From: Paenibacillus dakarensis
GTDB taxonomy: Bacteria > Bacillota > Bacilli > Paenibacillales > Paenibacillaceae
NCBI RefSeq assembly: GCF_001373415.1
Contig: NZ_CDSE01000034.1
Span: 1 to 44,129 of the forward strand
Length of the DNA: 44,129 bases
Direction: 5' to 3'
In this document: positions 17,600-25,911 of the stretch, one piece after another
How the letters are laid out: each line of letters begins with the position of its first letter
How positions within the stretch are numbered: the first letter of the stretch is position 1
Program-made: the position numbers and the translations under genes
Notes under the pieces: generated by a model
What the model saw: the letters and a program-made list of their open reading frames with translations, nothing else
Databases searched by the model: none
What the model was told of the DNA's origin: nothing

Positions 17600-18343
17600 A
17601 TGGGAGAGAGTAAACGTAAAGGTCCGTCCCAGTCACGGGTGAACCAGACTAGATCAGCAAGGTCATCTTCTCGCAGCATGGCTTGGGCTGCTATCATCAC
17701 TGGATTCATCATTGTTGCAGTGATTTCTGCCCTGATTATGATGAATAATAAAGAAGGAATGGAATATCCTGATCTTGATCAAGTTCAAGCAGGAGAAGTC
17801 CCCGAAGGATTTGATGTCCAGAACCAGCCCGTCTTGGGTGACCTCAATGCACCGATTCAAATCGTTGAATTTTCAGATTATAAATGTCCTTTCTGTAAGG
17901 AATGGACAGAAGAAGTTTTCCCGAAGCTTAAAACAGAATATATTGATACAGGGAAAGCGAATTTTGTATATGTAGATATGGCCTTTCTTGCTCCGGACTC
18001 TGTCCTTGCTGCTTTAGCCGGGGAGACGCTGTACCAGATGAACCCGGAGTATTTCTGGAAGTACCATCAGCTAATGACTGAGCGTCAGGGGGACAAGCAT
18101 CAAGAATGGGCAACGTATTCCTTCATTACAAATTTGGTCAAAGATGAGATGCCTGAAGTGCCGTTAGAGCAGTTTAAGGCGGATTTGAAGTCCGAGAAGT
18201 ATATTAAGCATATCAAGCGTGATCTGGATATCTCGGATAAACAAGGTGTGAACGGAACTCCAACGGTATTCGTGAATGGAGTTAAATTTGAAGAACCTAC
18301 CTTCGAGGATCTCAAGGCATTTATCGAAGAAAGTGCCAACTAG
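17600..18343 (+). CDS. DsbA-like thioredoxin-fold oxidoreductase, membrane-anchored
   Basis: Extracytoplasmic thiol-disulfide enzyme of the DsbA/DsbG/BdbD type. A basic N-terminus and one membrane helix (residues about 28-48) anchor it; the thioredoxin-like domain has CPFC at 96-99 in EFSDYKCPFCKEW, an inserted helical region, and the cis-proline loop GTPTVFVNG (about 218-226). 247 residues. ATG 17600 follows GGAGGAAA; an upstream in-frame ATG (17585) overlaps the ribosome site. No DsbB-like partner is adjacent. It may form or isomerise disulfides in secreted proteins. Confidence 0.9.
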   Translation: MGESKRKGPSQSRVNQTRSARSSSRSMAWAAIITGFIIVAVISALIMMNNKEGMEYPDLDQVQAGEVPEGFDVQNQPVLGDLNAPIQIVEFSDYKCPFCKEWTEEVFPKLKTEYIDTGKANFVYVDMAFLAPDSVLAALAGETLYQMNPEYFWKYHQLMTERQGDKHQEWATYSFITNLVKDEMPEVPLEQFKADLKSEKYIKHIKRDLDISDKQGVNGTPTVFVNGVKFEEPTFEDLKAFIEESAN

Positions 18344-18367
18344 TCAAAATGTAAAATCACTACGAAT

Positions 18368-18401
18368 AAACCAGGCGCAGCGTAATGCGCTTGGTTTTTT
18401 T
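18368..18401 (+). terminator. Terminator after the DsbA-like gene
   Basis: AAACCAGGCGCA pairs with TGCGCTTGGTTT, one mismatch, around GCGTAA and is followed by a run of T. Confidence 0.85.
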
Positions 18402-18531
18402 CTGCTGATAAGACGGGAAGGCGAAGCCATATTTTTAGTGAAAAAAATGACTGCGCTTACAGGATGTTGCAGGGTGAACGTGGAATAGGAAGGAGATAGA
18501 GTGAATAACGTACATTCAGGAGGAATTCAAA

Positions 18532-19260
18532 ATGACAGAGATGATTAATTTTGCACACCGGGGGGCATCAGCCGTCTGTCCTGAGAACACCATGGCAGCA
18601 TTTCGGAAAGCACTGGAATTTGGCGCAACTGGGATTGAGACCGATGTACAAATGACGAAAGACGGCAAGCTTGTTCTCATCCATGACGAGATACTCAAGC
18701 GAACAACCGATGGACAAGGCTTTGTAAAGGATCATACATGGGAGGAGCTCCAGCAGCTTGATGCAGGCTCCTGGTTTCATGAGCAGTTCCGCGGAGAACG
18801 GATTCCTTCGCTTGAACAATTGCTTCACTTAACCAAAGACCAGGGAACCATCATAAATATTGAATTAAAGAATGGGATTATTCAGTATGCTGAGCTGGAA
18901 GAAAGGGTTATTGCCGCCGTTCGCAGCTTCGGGATGGAGGAGAGGGTAGTGATTTCCAGCTTTAATCACTATTCGCTTGTGAAGTGCAAGTCCCTTGCAC
19001 CGGAAATCCGTACCGGTCTCTTGTATATGGAAGGTCTGTACCGGCCTTGGGAATATGCCAAGACTGCTTTGGCTGATGCTCTGCACGCTAACAAGTATGC
19101 TGTATTGCCGGAATGGGTGGAAGAGGCTAAGGCAAACGGTATCGTGTACCATCCCTTCACGGTTAATGATCCTGAAGAAATGAAGAAGCTGATTGCAGCT
19201 AATGTTGCAGGAATTATTACGGACCATCCGGATTTACTGCATCGATTGCTGAATACTTAA
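18532..19260 (+). CDS. Glycerophosphodiester phosphodiesterase
   Basis: Splits glycerophosphodiesters from phospholipid breakdown into sn-glycerol 3-phosphate and an alcohol. The TIM-barrel signature is complete: HRGAS at 9-13, ENT at 18-20, ETDVQ at 36-40 and the catalytic HDE at 51-53. No signal peptide, so it is cytoplasmic, of the UgpQ/YqiK kind. 242 residues. ATG 18532 is behind AGGAGGAA. A transporter gene follows 13 bases later in the same direction, so uptake and hydrolysis may be linked. The product would feed GlpD, encoded earlier in this window. Confidence 0.93.
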   Translation: MTEMINFAHRGASAVCPENTMAAFRKALEFGATGIETDVQMTKDGKLVLIHDEILKRTTDGQGFVKDHTWEELQQLDAGSWFHEQFRGERIPSLEQLLHLTKDQGTIINIELKNGIIQYAELEERVIAAVRSFGMEERVVISSFNHYSLVKCKSLAPEIRTGLLYMEGLYRPWEYAKTALADALHANKYAVLPEWVEEAKANGIVYHPFTVNDPEEMKKLIAANVAGIITDHPDLLHRLLNT

Positions 19261-19273
19261 GGAGTGTGAATAG

Positions 19274-20479
19274 GTGAAAAAGACGTGGCTGCTCGGATTC
19301 GGATTTTTCAGTATCAGTATTACCTGGGCATTATATAATGCGTTTGTTCCTTTTTTTCTTGAAAGGTACATATCGAGTGTAGCAATGATCGGTTTTGTGA
19401 TGACCATTGATAATTATTTTGCTCTGTTTCTGCAGCCATGGATCGGCAATCGAAGTGACCGGACCCATACCCGATTCGGCAGAAGGATGCCGTATCTGCT
19501 TATCGGCATGCCGCTGGGTGCTTTATTTACAGCCATTATTCCATTTCATACTGGAATATTTACCTTAATAATATTTATGATGCTTATGAATCTGGCGATG
19601 AGCCTTTACCGTTCACCAACTGTAGCTCTAATGCCTGACATAACAGCGGAGAAGGACAGAACCCGCGCGAATGGAATTATTAATTTCATGGGAGGAATAG
19701 GCTCTATTGTTGCATTTGGCGCCGGTTCGATTTTATACAAGGCTAATCCTTCATTTCCGTTTATAGCGGCTGCATGCGTGACGGTCATCTCTTTGTTTAT
19801 TTTGATGCGGTTTATCAAGGAGAGACGAGATGCACCAGGTTACGCCGCTCAAACTGAAGTGAAGACAAGAATATCTCTAAAGGGCCAGCTGGACCGCACA
19901 ACGATCTTCCTGCTAGCCGCGATATTCTTCTGGTTCGTTGGTTACCAAGGCGTGGAAACCTTATTCACCTTATATGGCAAAAATGAAATGGGGCTAACTG
20001 AATCGGAAGCGTCGTTCTCCCTTACGTTCTTTTCACTTGCTTTCGTATTATTCGCCATCCCAAGCGGTTTGCTTGGAAGTAAGTTTGGCAAGAAACGGGT
20101 CATTCTGATTGGTGTTACGGGGTTGTTTATTATCTTTGCACTGGTTCCGTTTATTAAATCCTTGCTCGTACTTCGAATTCTGCTGGCTGTTGGAGGCTTG
20201 TTCTGGGCTTGCATTAATATCAACTCCTATCCATTTGTTGTATCGACAGGTTCCGAGAAGAGCATCGGTACACGTACAGGATTATATTATTTGGTATCCT
20301 CGCTTGCAGCCATTACATCTCCGCCGCTGCTCGGACAGCTTATTGATGTGTTCGGTTACCCGATCCTGTTTTATTGTGCGGCAGGCAGTATGCTTATTGC
20401 CTTGTTCTGTGTATCCATGATCCAACATTCTGAAAATTCAAACCGAGCACAAGAAGATAATTCTGTTCTCCCGATATGA
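19274..20479 (+). CDS. MFS transporter, sugar/SLC45-like group
   Basis: Twelve-helix carrier of 401 residues. GNRSDRTHTRFGRRMPYLLIG (about residues 57-77, shown in part) with its long D..RFGRR motif is characteristic of the glycoside-pentoside-hexuronide/SLC45-like carriers rather than drug exporters. The start is GTG 19274 behind AAGGAGTG. It sits 13 bases after the phosphodiesterase gene and is probably co-transcribed. A substrate related to glycerophosphodiesters or a sugar is possible; sequence alone does not decide. Confidence 0.84.
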   Translation: MKKTWLLGFGFFSISITWALYNAFVPFFLERYISSVAMIGFVMTIDNYFALFLQPWIGNRSDRTHTRFGRRMPYLLIGMPLGALFTAIIPFHTGIFTLIIFMMLMNLAMSLYRSPTVALMPDITAEKDRTRANGIINFMGGIGSIVAFGAGSILYKANPSFPFIAAACVTVISLFILMRFIKERRDAPGYAAQTEVKTRISLKGQLDRTTIFLLAAIFFWFVGYQGVETLFTLYGKNEMGLTESEASFSLTFFSLAFVLFAIPSGLLGSKFGKKRVILIGVTGLFIIFALVPFIKSLLVLRILLAVGGLFWACININSYPFVVSTGSEKSIGTRTGLYYLVSSLAAITSPPLLGQLIDVFGYPILFYCAAGSMLIALFCVSMIQHSENSNRAQEDNSVLPI

Positions 20480-20501
20480 TGGATATTTCAACAAAATATT
20501 T

Positions 20502-20551
20502 GCACTTAAGTGCTGGTAATTGTTTAAATATTACAAAACTCTTGATACAAT
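20502..20551 (+). promoter_or_regulatory. Candidate promoter and palindrome before ddh
   Basis: A perfect 12-base palindrome GCACTTAAGTGC (20502-20513) lies upstream of TTTAAA (20523-20528), 17 bases, TACAAT (20546-20551). The palindrome could be an operator; the -35 box is weak. Confidence 0.35.
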
Positions 20552-20583
20552 AGCGGAGGTTAATCATATTAAGGAGGCGTCAT

Positions 20584-21561
20584 ATGTCACACAAGATAAG
20601 AGTGGGGATTGTTGGATACGGAAACCTGGGCCGCGGGGTTGAAAAGGCTATTAAGCAAAATTCTGATATCGAATTGAAAGCTGTATTTTCCCGCCGGGAT
20701 CCTGGGGGAGTGGCCTCTGAGGCAAAAGCGGTACATATATCCGAGTTAGATCAATATAAAGACCAGATTGATGTACTGATTCTTTGCGGCGGTTCAGCTA
20801 CGGATTTACCGGAACAGGGACCGGCTTTGGCTGGGAAGTTCCATACGGTAGACAGCTTTGATACTCATGCTAAAATTCCGTCTTATTTCGAAAGTGTGGA
20901 TGCTCCTGCACGTGAAGGCGGTAAAGTAAGCGTCATCTCCACAGGCTGGGACCCGGGACTGTTCTCCCTGAACAGACTGCTGGCAGAAGCCATACTTCCA
21001 GAAGGTAATGAATATACATTTTGGGGAAAAGGTGTAAGCCAAGGCCATTCTGATGCAATCCGCCGTGTTGCCGGTGTGAAGAACGGTGTCCAGTATACCA
21101 TTCCTCGTGAAGAGGCGATTCAGCGAGTTCGTAGAGGTGAGAATCCTGAGCTTAGCACACGTGAGAAGCATCTTCGTGAATGCTTCATCGTGGCTGAAGA
21201 AGGAGCAGACAAAGCTGCGATTGAGCAGGAAATCAAGGAAATGCCGAATTACTTCGCTGACTATGATACTGTAGTAAACTTTATCAGCGAGGAAGAGATG
21301 AAGCGTGATCACGCTGCAATGCCGCACGGCGGCATGGTACTGCGCAGCGGTCGTACAGGTGAAAACAGCAACCAGATTATCGAGTTTGGCTTGACTCTGG
21401 ATAGTAACCCTGAGTTTACAGCAAGCGTGTTGGTTGCTTATGCCCGTGCTGCTTATAAACTCGGACAAGCAGGGGACAGTGGAGCCAAAACAGTGTTTGA
21501 TATTCCATTTGGCTTGCTCTCACCAAAATCTCCAGCGGAGCTTCGTAAAGAGCTTTTATAA
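20584..21561 (+). CDS. ddh: meso-Diaminopimelate D-dehydrogenase
   Basis: NADPH enzyme that makes meso-diaminopimelate directly from tetrahydrodipicolinate, ammonia and NADPH, bypassing the succinylase or acetylase steps toward lysine and cell wall. The Rossmann motif is GIVGYGNLGRG (residues 8-18); the family segments CGGSATDLPEQGP, DSFDTH, STGWDPGLFSLNR, GKGVSQGHSDAIRRV and NPEFTASVLVAYARAA are all present. 325 residues, the family length. ATG 20584 follows AAGGAGGC. It stands alone between a promoter region and a terminator. It could act in biosynthesis or, as in some bacteria, in breakdown. Confidence 0.93.
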   Translation: MSHKIRVGIVGYGNLGRGVEKAIKQNSDIELKAVFSRRDPGGVASEAKAVHISELDQYKDQIDVLILCGGSATDLPEQGPALAGKFHTVDSFDTHAKIPSYFESVDAPAREGGKVSVISTGWDPGLFSLNRLLAEAILPEGNEYTFWGKGVSQGHSDAIRRVAGVKNGVQYTIPREEAIQRVRRGENPELSTREKHLRECFIVAEEGADKAAIEQEIKEMPNYFADYDTVVNFISEEEMKRDHAAMPHGGMVLRSGRTGENSNQIIEFGLTLDSNPEFTASVLVAYARAAYKLGQAGDSGAKTVFDIPFGLLSPKSPAELRKELL

Positions 21562-21585
21562 TAATTTATTTTAAAACGGTGCAGG

Positions 21586-21623
21586 AAAATGCCCGTACCC
21601 ACGATGGGTACGGGCATTTTTCC
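21586..21623 (+). terminator. Terminator after ddh
   Basis: AAAATGCCCGTACCC (21586-21600) pairs perfectly with GGGTACGGGCATTTT (21606-21620), with a five-base loop and a T tail. Confidence 0.93.
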
Positions 21624-21753
21624 CGAGAACAGGCACAACTGGAAGCGGTTAATGCCAGGAACTTGCAGCCTAAGGAAAAGAAACTCATAATGGGAGAAAG
21701 AGTGAGCCGGATACTCATTGTATTTACTGCTTAAAACTATTGGAGGAACGAAC

Positions 21754-22374
21754 ATGCAGCTGCTGGCGATGCTAACGATGCTAATAGATCATGTGGGACT
21801 CGTCTTTTTTCCGGATCAGGAGATTTGGAGAATAATTGGACGGATTGCGTTCCCCTTGTATGTCTACGCACTTGTTCAAGGTTATAACCGCACATCCTCC
21901 AAGCCCCGGTATATAATTCGGTTAAGTGTCATTGCTCTGTTATCCCAAATTCCTTATCAGCTTGCACTAGCTTCTTCCGGTTTAAATGTAGTTGTATCTC
22001 TATTAGCCGGTGTTATCGTGCTTCTGTTGCTGGACCGAACCGAATCCTTCTTAATATCAGTATTTATTGCTGCCGGGGCAGGCTTTATTATGGAGATGTT
22101 TCCTTTTGATTATGGAGCTTACGGTCTGATTCTAATCTTGATTTTTCGATATGCGCCGGTTCACTGGCTAGTACCATGGCACCTCATGCTGAATATTCTT
22201 TATATGTACTTAAACGGCTGGTTTTTGCAAATGTGGAGTCTTTTTCCGACCGTATTATATGCTTACGGTCCAGCGATATGGAGGAGCCTAGAAAGGATCC
22301 GAGTCCGTTCATGGATGTGGAGATCATTTTATCCGCTTCATTTATCGTTAATTGCTGTGATTAAATGGTTGTAA
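21754..22374 (+). CDS. TraX-like membrane protein
   Basis: Polytopic membrane protein of the TraX family (named for the F-pilin acetylase of F plasmids), widespread on Firmicute chromosomes with no known role there. Signs are the N-terminal LAMLTMLIDHVGLVFFPD, the IGRIAFPLYVYALVQGYNRT block, and SQIPYQ; six to seven membrane segments follow, ending FYPLHL near the C-terminus. ATG 21754 is chosen behind TTGGAGGA, giving 206 residues; an earlier in-frame codon at 21718 has no ribosome site. An acyltransferase-like activity on a surface molecule is possible. Confidence 0.85.
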   Translation: MQLLAMLTMLIDHVGLVFFPDQEIWRIIGRIAFPLYVYALVQGYNRTSSKPRYIIRLSVIALLSQIPYQLALASSGLNVVVSLLAGVIVLLLLDRTESFLISVFIAAGAGFIMEMFPFDYGAYGLILILIFRYAPVHWLVPWHLMLNILYMYLNGWFLQMWSLFPTVLYAYGPAIWRSLERIRVRSWMWRSFYPLHLSLIAVIKWL

Positions 22375-22408
22375 ATCATGTTAAGGTTACATAATTGGGG
22401 AGGATTCA

Positions 22409-22936
22409 ATGATTATTATTCGAGAGATGGACGCACAAGAAGGAAAGAAAATATCAGAAATTGATCGTTCTGAATTTATTCATCATATCTATGTTGATAA
22501 ACAAGGTGAACTTCAAAAAATTGATAACCCTCACGAGTGTCCTACTTGGGATGGGGAATCGATGGAGTATCTTATTAAACGATTTACTGCAGAGCTTGAA
22601 CAAGGCGGAAAAGGGTTTGGAGCGTTTGATGGCGAACGGTTAGTAGGGTTTGGCGTGCTTGGTCATCGTGAAAGAGGTCTGCTAAAGGATCATTTGCAGG
22701 TTGACCTGATGTATGTAAGCCGCAATTATCGGAGACAGGGAATTGGAACTCTATTAATGAAGGAACTAAGTGAAGAGGCAAGAGACCGTGGGGCTTCTTA
22801 TCTTTATATATCCTCCACGGAAACAGAATCAGCAGTTAGCTTCTATACTTCGAATGGAGGTCTGCTTACAGAGGACAAGGACCCGGACCTTTTTGAGTTG
22901 GAGCCGAAGGATATTCATATGGTTATAAAGCTATAG
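22409..22936 (+). CDS. GNAT family N-acetyltransferase
   Basis: Acetyl-CoA dependent acyltransferase with unknown acceptor. The fold is seen in GFGAFDGERLVGFGVLG, the strand VDLMYVSRNYRRQGIGTLLMKEL (about residues 92-114) with the acetyl-CoA loop RRQGIG, and YLYISSTETESAVSFYTSNGG. 175 residues. ATG 22409 follows GGGGAGGA. It precedes a small protein of unknown function by 39 bases. Confidence 0.88.
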   Translation: MIIIREMDAQEGKKISEIDRSEFIHHIYVDKQGELQKIDNPHECPTWDGESMEYLIKRFTAELEQGGKGFGAFDGERLVGFGVLGHRERGLLKDHLQVDLMYVSRNYRRQGIGTLLMKELSEEARDRGASYLYISSTETESAVSFYTSNGGLLTEDKDPDLFELEPKDIHMVIKL

Positions 22937-22975
22937 CGCAAGTCGCTGTACAAACGTACATAAGGAGAAGGTCAA

Positions 22976-23425
22976 ATGCTTAAGTTTGGAATTGCGGTAA
23001 GTTTATTGATATTTGCAGCAGCAGGTTACTTGGCATTTCGAAATTCAAGATTGATTGCTGAGAAGAAGCAGGGAGCATACATGAACGCGCCTGCCGCTGA
23101 ATATACCGTTTATATGACAAAGGATTTTACCGAAGAGGATCAGATGGCGATGACACCGCTGTACATGATGGAAGCCCATGATCAGGATGGAAGAGTGAAT
23201 GTGATGCTGTGCCGGCTGAAAGGAGGAGCTCGCGGGGATCTAAAGCTCACAGAAGCGGGGAATATTTTGATTCATCATATACGTCAAGCACATCAAAAAG
23301 GAAGTTTTATATCTTACCGCATGAATAAGGAAGCATGGGAAAGCCAGGAAGAGCTGCAGATGGCTGAACGCATTGCTGAAGCAGCTGGCAAAGAACAGGC
23401 ACCGGATCTGATTAATGTGAAATGA
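22976..23425 (+). CDS. Protein of unknown function with N-terminal membrane anchor
   Basis: I do not recognise this 149-residue protein. One hydrophobic segment (residues 4-21, LKFGIAVSLLIFAAAGYLAF) is followed by a charged soluble part that probably lies outside the cell or faces the membrane. No cysteine lipobox or known catalytic motif is visible; Gln, Glu and Lys are frequent, with a helical C-terminal third. ATG 22976 follows AAGGAG. Its ribosome site, codon use and setting after a GNAT gene make it a real gene. Confidence 0.75.
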   Translation: MLKFGIAVSLLIFAAAGYLAFRNSRLIAEKKQGAYMNAPAAEYTVYMTKDFTEEDQMAMTPLYMMEAHDQDGRVNVMLCRLKGGARGDLKLTEAGNILIHHIRQAHQKGSFISYRMNKEAWESQEELQMAERIAEAAGKEQAPDLINVK

Positions 23426-23512
23426 TATATGTTAAATAGATGAGCTGGGAAGAGGGTCAATCTCCCCTATGTCGGGGTAATGTAGGTAAAAGGCCGAAAG
23501 GAGATTTTCCGA

Positions 23513-24067
23513 ATGAAAAAGGTAACGATCGGAAAGACAACGGTCTCTGTTTTATCAGGCGATATAACCGCTTGGAAAGGTGATATTATCGTTAATGCTG
23601 CAAATTCCGGCCTGTTGGGCGGAGGTGGTGTTGATGGGGCTATTCACCAGGCAGGCGGGCCTGAAATTATGGAGCAATGTAAGGAAATACGCAAGCTCCA
23701 GGGAGGATGCCCGCCTGGTCATGCCGTTATAACAGGGGGTGGCAATCTGGAAGTTAAGCATGTCATCCATACCGTGGGACCTATATGGGAAGGCGGAGGG
23801 CGCGGTGAAGCGATCACGTTAGCTGAGTGTTATCGAAGCAGCTTGCAGCTTGCAAACGAAGTGGGAGCCCGCTCGATTGCATTCCCGAATATTAGCACAG
23901 GTATTTATGGTTATCCCAAGTCTCCTGCTTGTGACGTTGCTTTAAAATCGGTAGCTGAATTTTTAGAAGAGGAACAGCAGCAAAATCAGCTTGAGCAGAT
24001 TGACTTTGTCTGCTATGATGCCGAGAATGCAGAATTATACGCTCGCTGGCTCGAAAGATATGATTAA
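23513..24067 (+). CDS. Macrodomain protein, O-acetyl-ADP-ribose deacetylase type
   Basis: Cytoplasmic macrodomain hydrolase of the YmdB/MacroD class, which removes acetyl from O-acetyl-ADP-ribose or ADP-ribose from acidic residues. The ADP-ribose site is clear: GDITAWKGDIIVNAANSGL (residues 16-34), GGGGVDGAIH (36-45), GGCPPGHAVITGGGNL, HVIHTVGPIW and the loop NISTGIYGYP (about 125-134). 184 residues. ATG 23513 follows AAAGGAGA. It is followed by rpiA in the same direction, though 96 bases apart. Confidence 0.93.
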   Translation: MKKVTIGKTTVSVLSGDITAWKGDIIVNAANSGLLGGGGVDGAIHQAGGPEIMEQCKEIRKLQGGCPPGHAVITGGGNLEVKHVIHTVGPIWEGGGRGEAITLAECYRSSLQLANEVGARSIAFPNISTGIYGYPKSPACDVALKSVAEFLEEEQQQNQLEQIDFVCYDAENAELYARWLERYD

Positions 24068-24163
24068 CTGATTATCACTTTTGGCGGGGCTTGCTTTTGC
24101 AGCCTCGTTTATATTTTACTAGTACATATGGGAGCGGTTATTTGGCAAAGGAGATCATGAGGC

Positions 24164-24847
24164 ATGAACAAGAAGAAGAATGCTGCTGAAAAAGCTGTAA
24201 CATATGTTCAGGATGGAATGAAAGTGGGGTTAGGTACAGGCTCAACAGCCTATTGGGCAGTTGTAAGGCTTGGTGAGCTGGTTCAGGAAGGGCTTCGGAT
24301 TCAAGCTGTAGCAACTTCGAAGGCTACGGAAAAGCTGGCTGCCGAGCACGGAATAGAGCTTACCCCATTCCACCAGATTGACAGGCTTGACCTAACGATT
24401 GATGGTGCTGATGAGCTGGATTCCCAGCTTCGTTTAATAAAAGGCGGAGGCGGCGCGCTGCTGCGTGAGAAGATAACCGCATACCACAGTGACAAGCTTC
24501 TGATTGTGGCAGATGAAGGAAAGCTGGTTACGACGCTTGGCGCTTTTCCGCTGCCTGTTGAGATTGTTCCTTTTGCAACCGAATGGACTGTGGCTGCTTT
24601 AGAGCAATTAGGCTGCAGCGTGCAGCTTCGAAAAGATGAAGCTGACGGATTATATATTTCTGATAATGGAAATGTTATAGCCGATTGTAAGTTTGGTATA
24701 ATAAACTCTCCTGAGCAACTGCAGAAGCAATTGAAGGAGATTCCGGGTATTGTCGAGCATGGTTTGTTTATTGGAATGGCAGACAAAGCTTTTATCGGAT
24801 GCGATGATGGTTCTGTGAAAGTGATCCAAAGCCAGCCGTTCAAATAA
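24164..24847 (+). CDS. rpiA: Ribose-5-phosphate isomerase A
   Basis: Interconverts ribose 5-phosphate and ribulose 5-phosphate in the non-oxidative pentose phosphate pathway. Signature blocks: GLGTGSTA (residues 22-29), DLTIDGADE (about 75-83), KGGGGALLREK (about 92-102) and VPFATEW. 227 residues, full length. ATG 24164 is seven bases after another, out-of-frame ATG; AAGGAG lies upstream. A marR gene follows after 33 bases. Confidence 0.96.
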   Translation: MNKKKNAAEKAVTYVQDGMKVGLGTGSTAYWAVVRLGELVQEGLRIQAVATSKATEKLAAEHGIELTPFHQIDRLDLTIDGADELDSQLRLIKGGGGALLREKITAYHSDKLLIVADEGKLVTTLGAFPLPVEIVPFATEWTVAALEQLGCSVQLRKDEADGLYISDNGNVIADCKFGIINSPEQLQKQLKEIPGIVEHGLFIGMADKAFIGCDDGSVKVIQSQPFK

Positions 24848-24880
24848 CTCGGAATAGATAATTTCGGAGGTTAAGAGAGC

Positions 24881-25330
24881 ATGTCGGATAATCATGAGCA
24901 CGAAGATTTGTCATTATATTTGTTAGTGGTGCTTTCACGGGCTTACAATTCAGTGATGGCACATTCGAATCGTAGTATTCAAAGCCATGGATTGAATTCA
25001 ACGGAGTTCGGAGTATTGGATGTGCTCTACCATAAAGGACCGCAGCCTCTTCAAAAAATCGGTGAAAAAGTCCTTATTTCCAGCGGAAACATTACCTATG
25101 TAGTGGACAAGCTGCAGAAAAAGAACCTGCTTGTAAGAAGAGCCTCGGCTGAAGACCGCCGGGTCATTTATGCAGAGCTGACAGAAGAAGGGACCAGGTT
25201 GTTTGAGAACATCTTCGCCAGCCATAAAGAGAAGATTATGAAAGCAGTAAGCGGGTTATCTGATGAAGAGAAGCGACAGGCATCTATTCTGCTTCGAAAA
25301 CTCGGAACATCAGCACAAGAAATGCTGTGA
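24881..25330 (+). CDS. MarR family transcriptional regulator (MhqR/YkvE-like)
   Basis: Winged-helix regulator of 149 residues. The HTH is in STEFGVLDVLYHKGPQPLQ and KVLISSGNITYVVDKLQKK, with the wing KNLLVRRASAEDRRVIYAELTEEG. The 'LISSGNITYVVDKL' recognition helix resembles the bacillus MhqR group, which senses quinone-like electrophiles by ligand binding or cysteine modification; this protein has no cysteine, so redox sensing through Cys is excluded. Target genes are not obvious; a GNAT gene follows by 35 bases. Confidence 0.9.
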   Translation: MSDNHEHEDLSLYLLVVLSRAYNSVMAHSNRSIQSHGLNSTEFGVLDVLYHKGPQPLQKIGEKVLISSGNITYVVDKLQKKNLLVRRASAEDRRVIYAELTEEGTRLFENIFASHKEKIMKAVSGLSDEEKRQASILLRKLGTSAQEML

Positions 25331-25365
25331 TGGATGAAATTAGCTGCTGAAATGGGGTTAGAAAC

Positions 25366-25794
25366 ATGATAAAAAATATTTCCTCACGTTTGGATGATTT
25401 AGAGGTAAAGGAACTGCTTGCCTACTCCGTTTTCCCAGACCCTGAACAATTGGATCAAGCTGTAGAAGCCTACAGGAGCCCGAATGGACTGGAACTGTTC
25501 GGATATGAGGAAGAAGGAATATTAGTCGGTATTATCGGTATAGACATCGAGGATGAGGAACTAACGATCAAGCATATTGCTGTTACACCGGAAAACCGTG
25601 GAAAGGATTACGGCCGAGGAATGATTATGGAACTGATGCTTCAGCTAAAGCCCTCAAGGGTTATTGCGGAGACGGATGAGGAATCCGTAGGCTTCTACCG
25701 CAGCATCGGATTCGAAATCTACAGTCTTGGAGAAACCTATCCTGGAGTAGAACGCTTCCGGTGTGTGTATGAGGTGGAAGAGGAGCAGGATTGA
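25366..25794 (+). CDS. GNAT family N-acetyltransferase
   Basis: Small acetyltransferase of 142 residues. EELTIKHIAVTPENRGKDYGRGMIMELM (about residues 66-93, read in parts) holds the acetyl-CoA loop in the RGKDYG stretch, and AETDEESVGFYRSIGFEIYSLGE is the typical C-terminal strand and helix. The acceptor is unknown. It follows the marR gene and ends before a strong terminator, so the two are probably one transcript. Confidence 0.86.
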   Translation: MIKNISSRLDDLEVKELLAYSVFPDPEQLDQAVEAYRSPNGLELFGYEEEGILVGIIGIDIEDEELTIKHIAVTPENRGKDYGRGMIMELMLQLKPSRVIAETDEESVGFYRSIGFEIYSLGETYPGVERFRCVYEVEEEQD

Positions 25795-25809
25795 AATTGA
25801 AACAATATA

Positions 25810-25849
25810 AACTGGTTGGTCTCGGCAAAGGGAGACTAACCAGTTTTTT
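25810..25849 (+). terminator. Terminator before the marR-MMPL operon
   Basis: AACTGGTTGGTCTC (25810-25823) pairs with GAGACTAACCAGTT (25832-25845), one mismatch, followed by a run of T. Confidence 0.9.
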
Positions 25850-25860
25850 ATTGTTTAAAT

Positions 25861-25911
25861 TTGACATTTTGAGCATGGTGGAATATAGTTCCATCATAAA
25901 ATAGTTTTATG
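25861..25911 (+). promoter_or_regulatory. Promoter and palindromic operator of the marR-MMPL operon
   Basis: TTGACA (25861-25866), 17 bases, TATAGT (25884-25889) is a near-consensus promoter. CATAAAA (25895-25901), TAG, TTTTATG (25905-25911) is a perfect 7+7 inverted repeat over the expected start point, a fitting autorepression site for the MarR protein encoded next. Confidence 0.7.
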
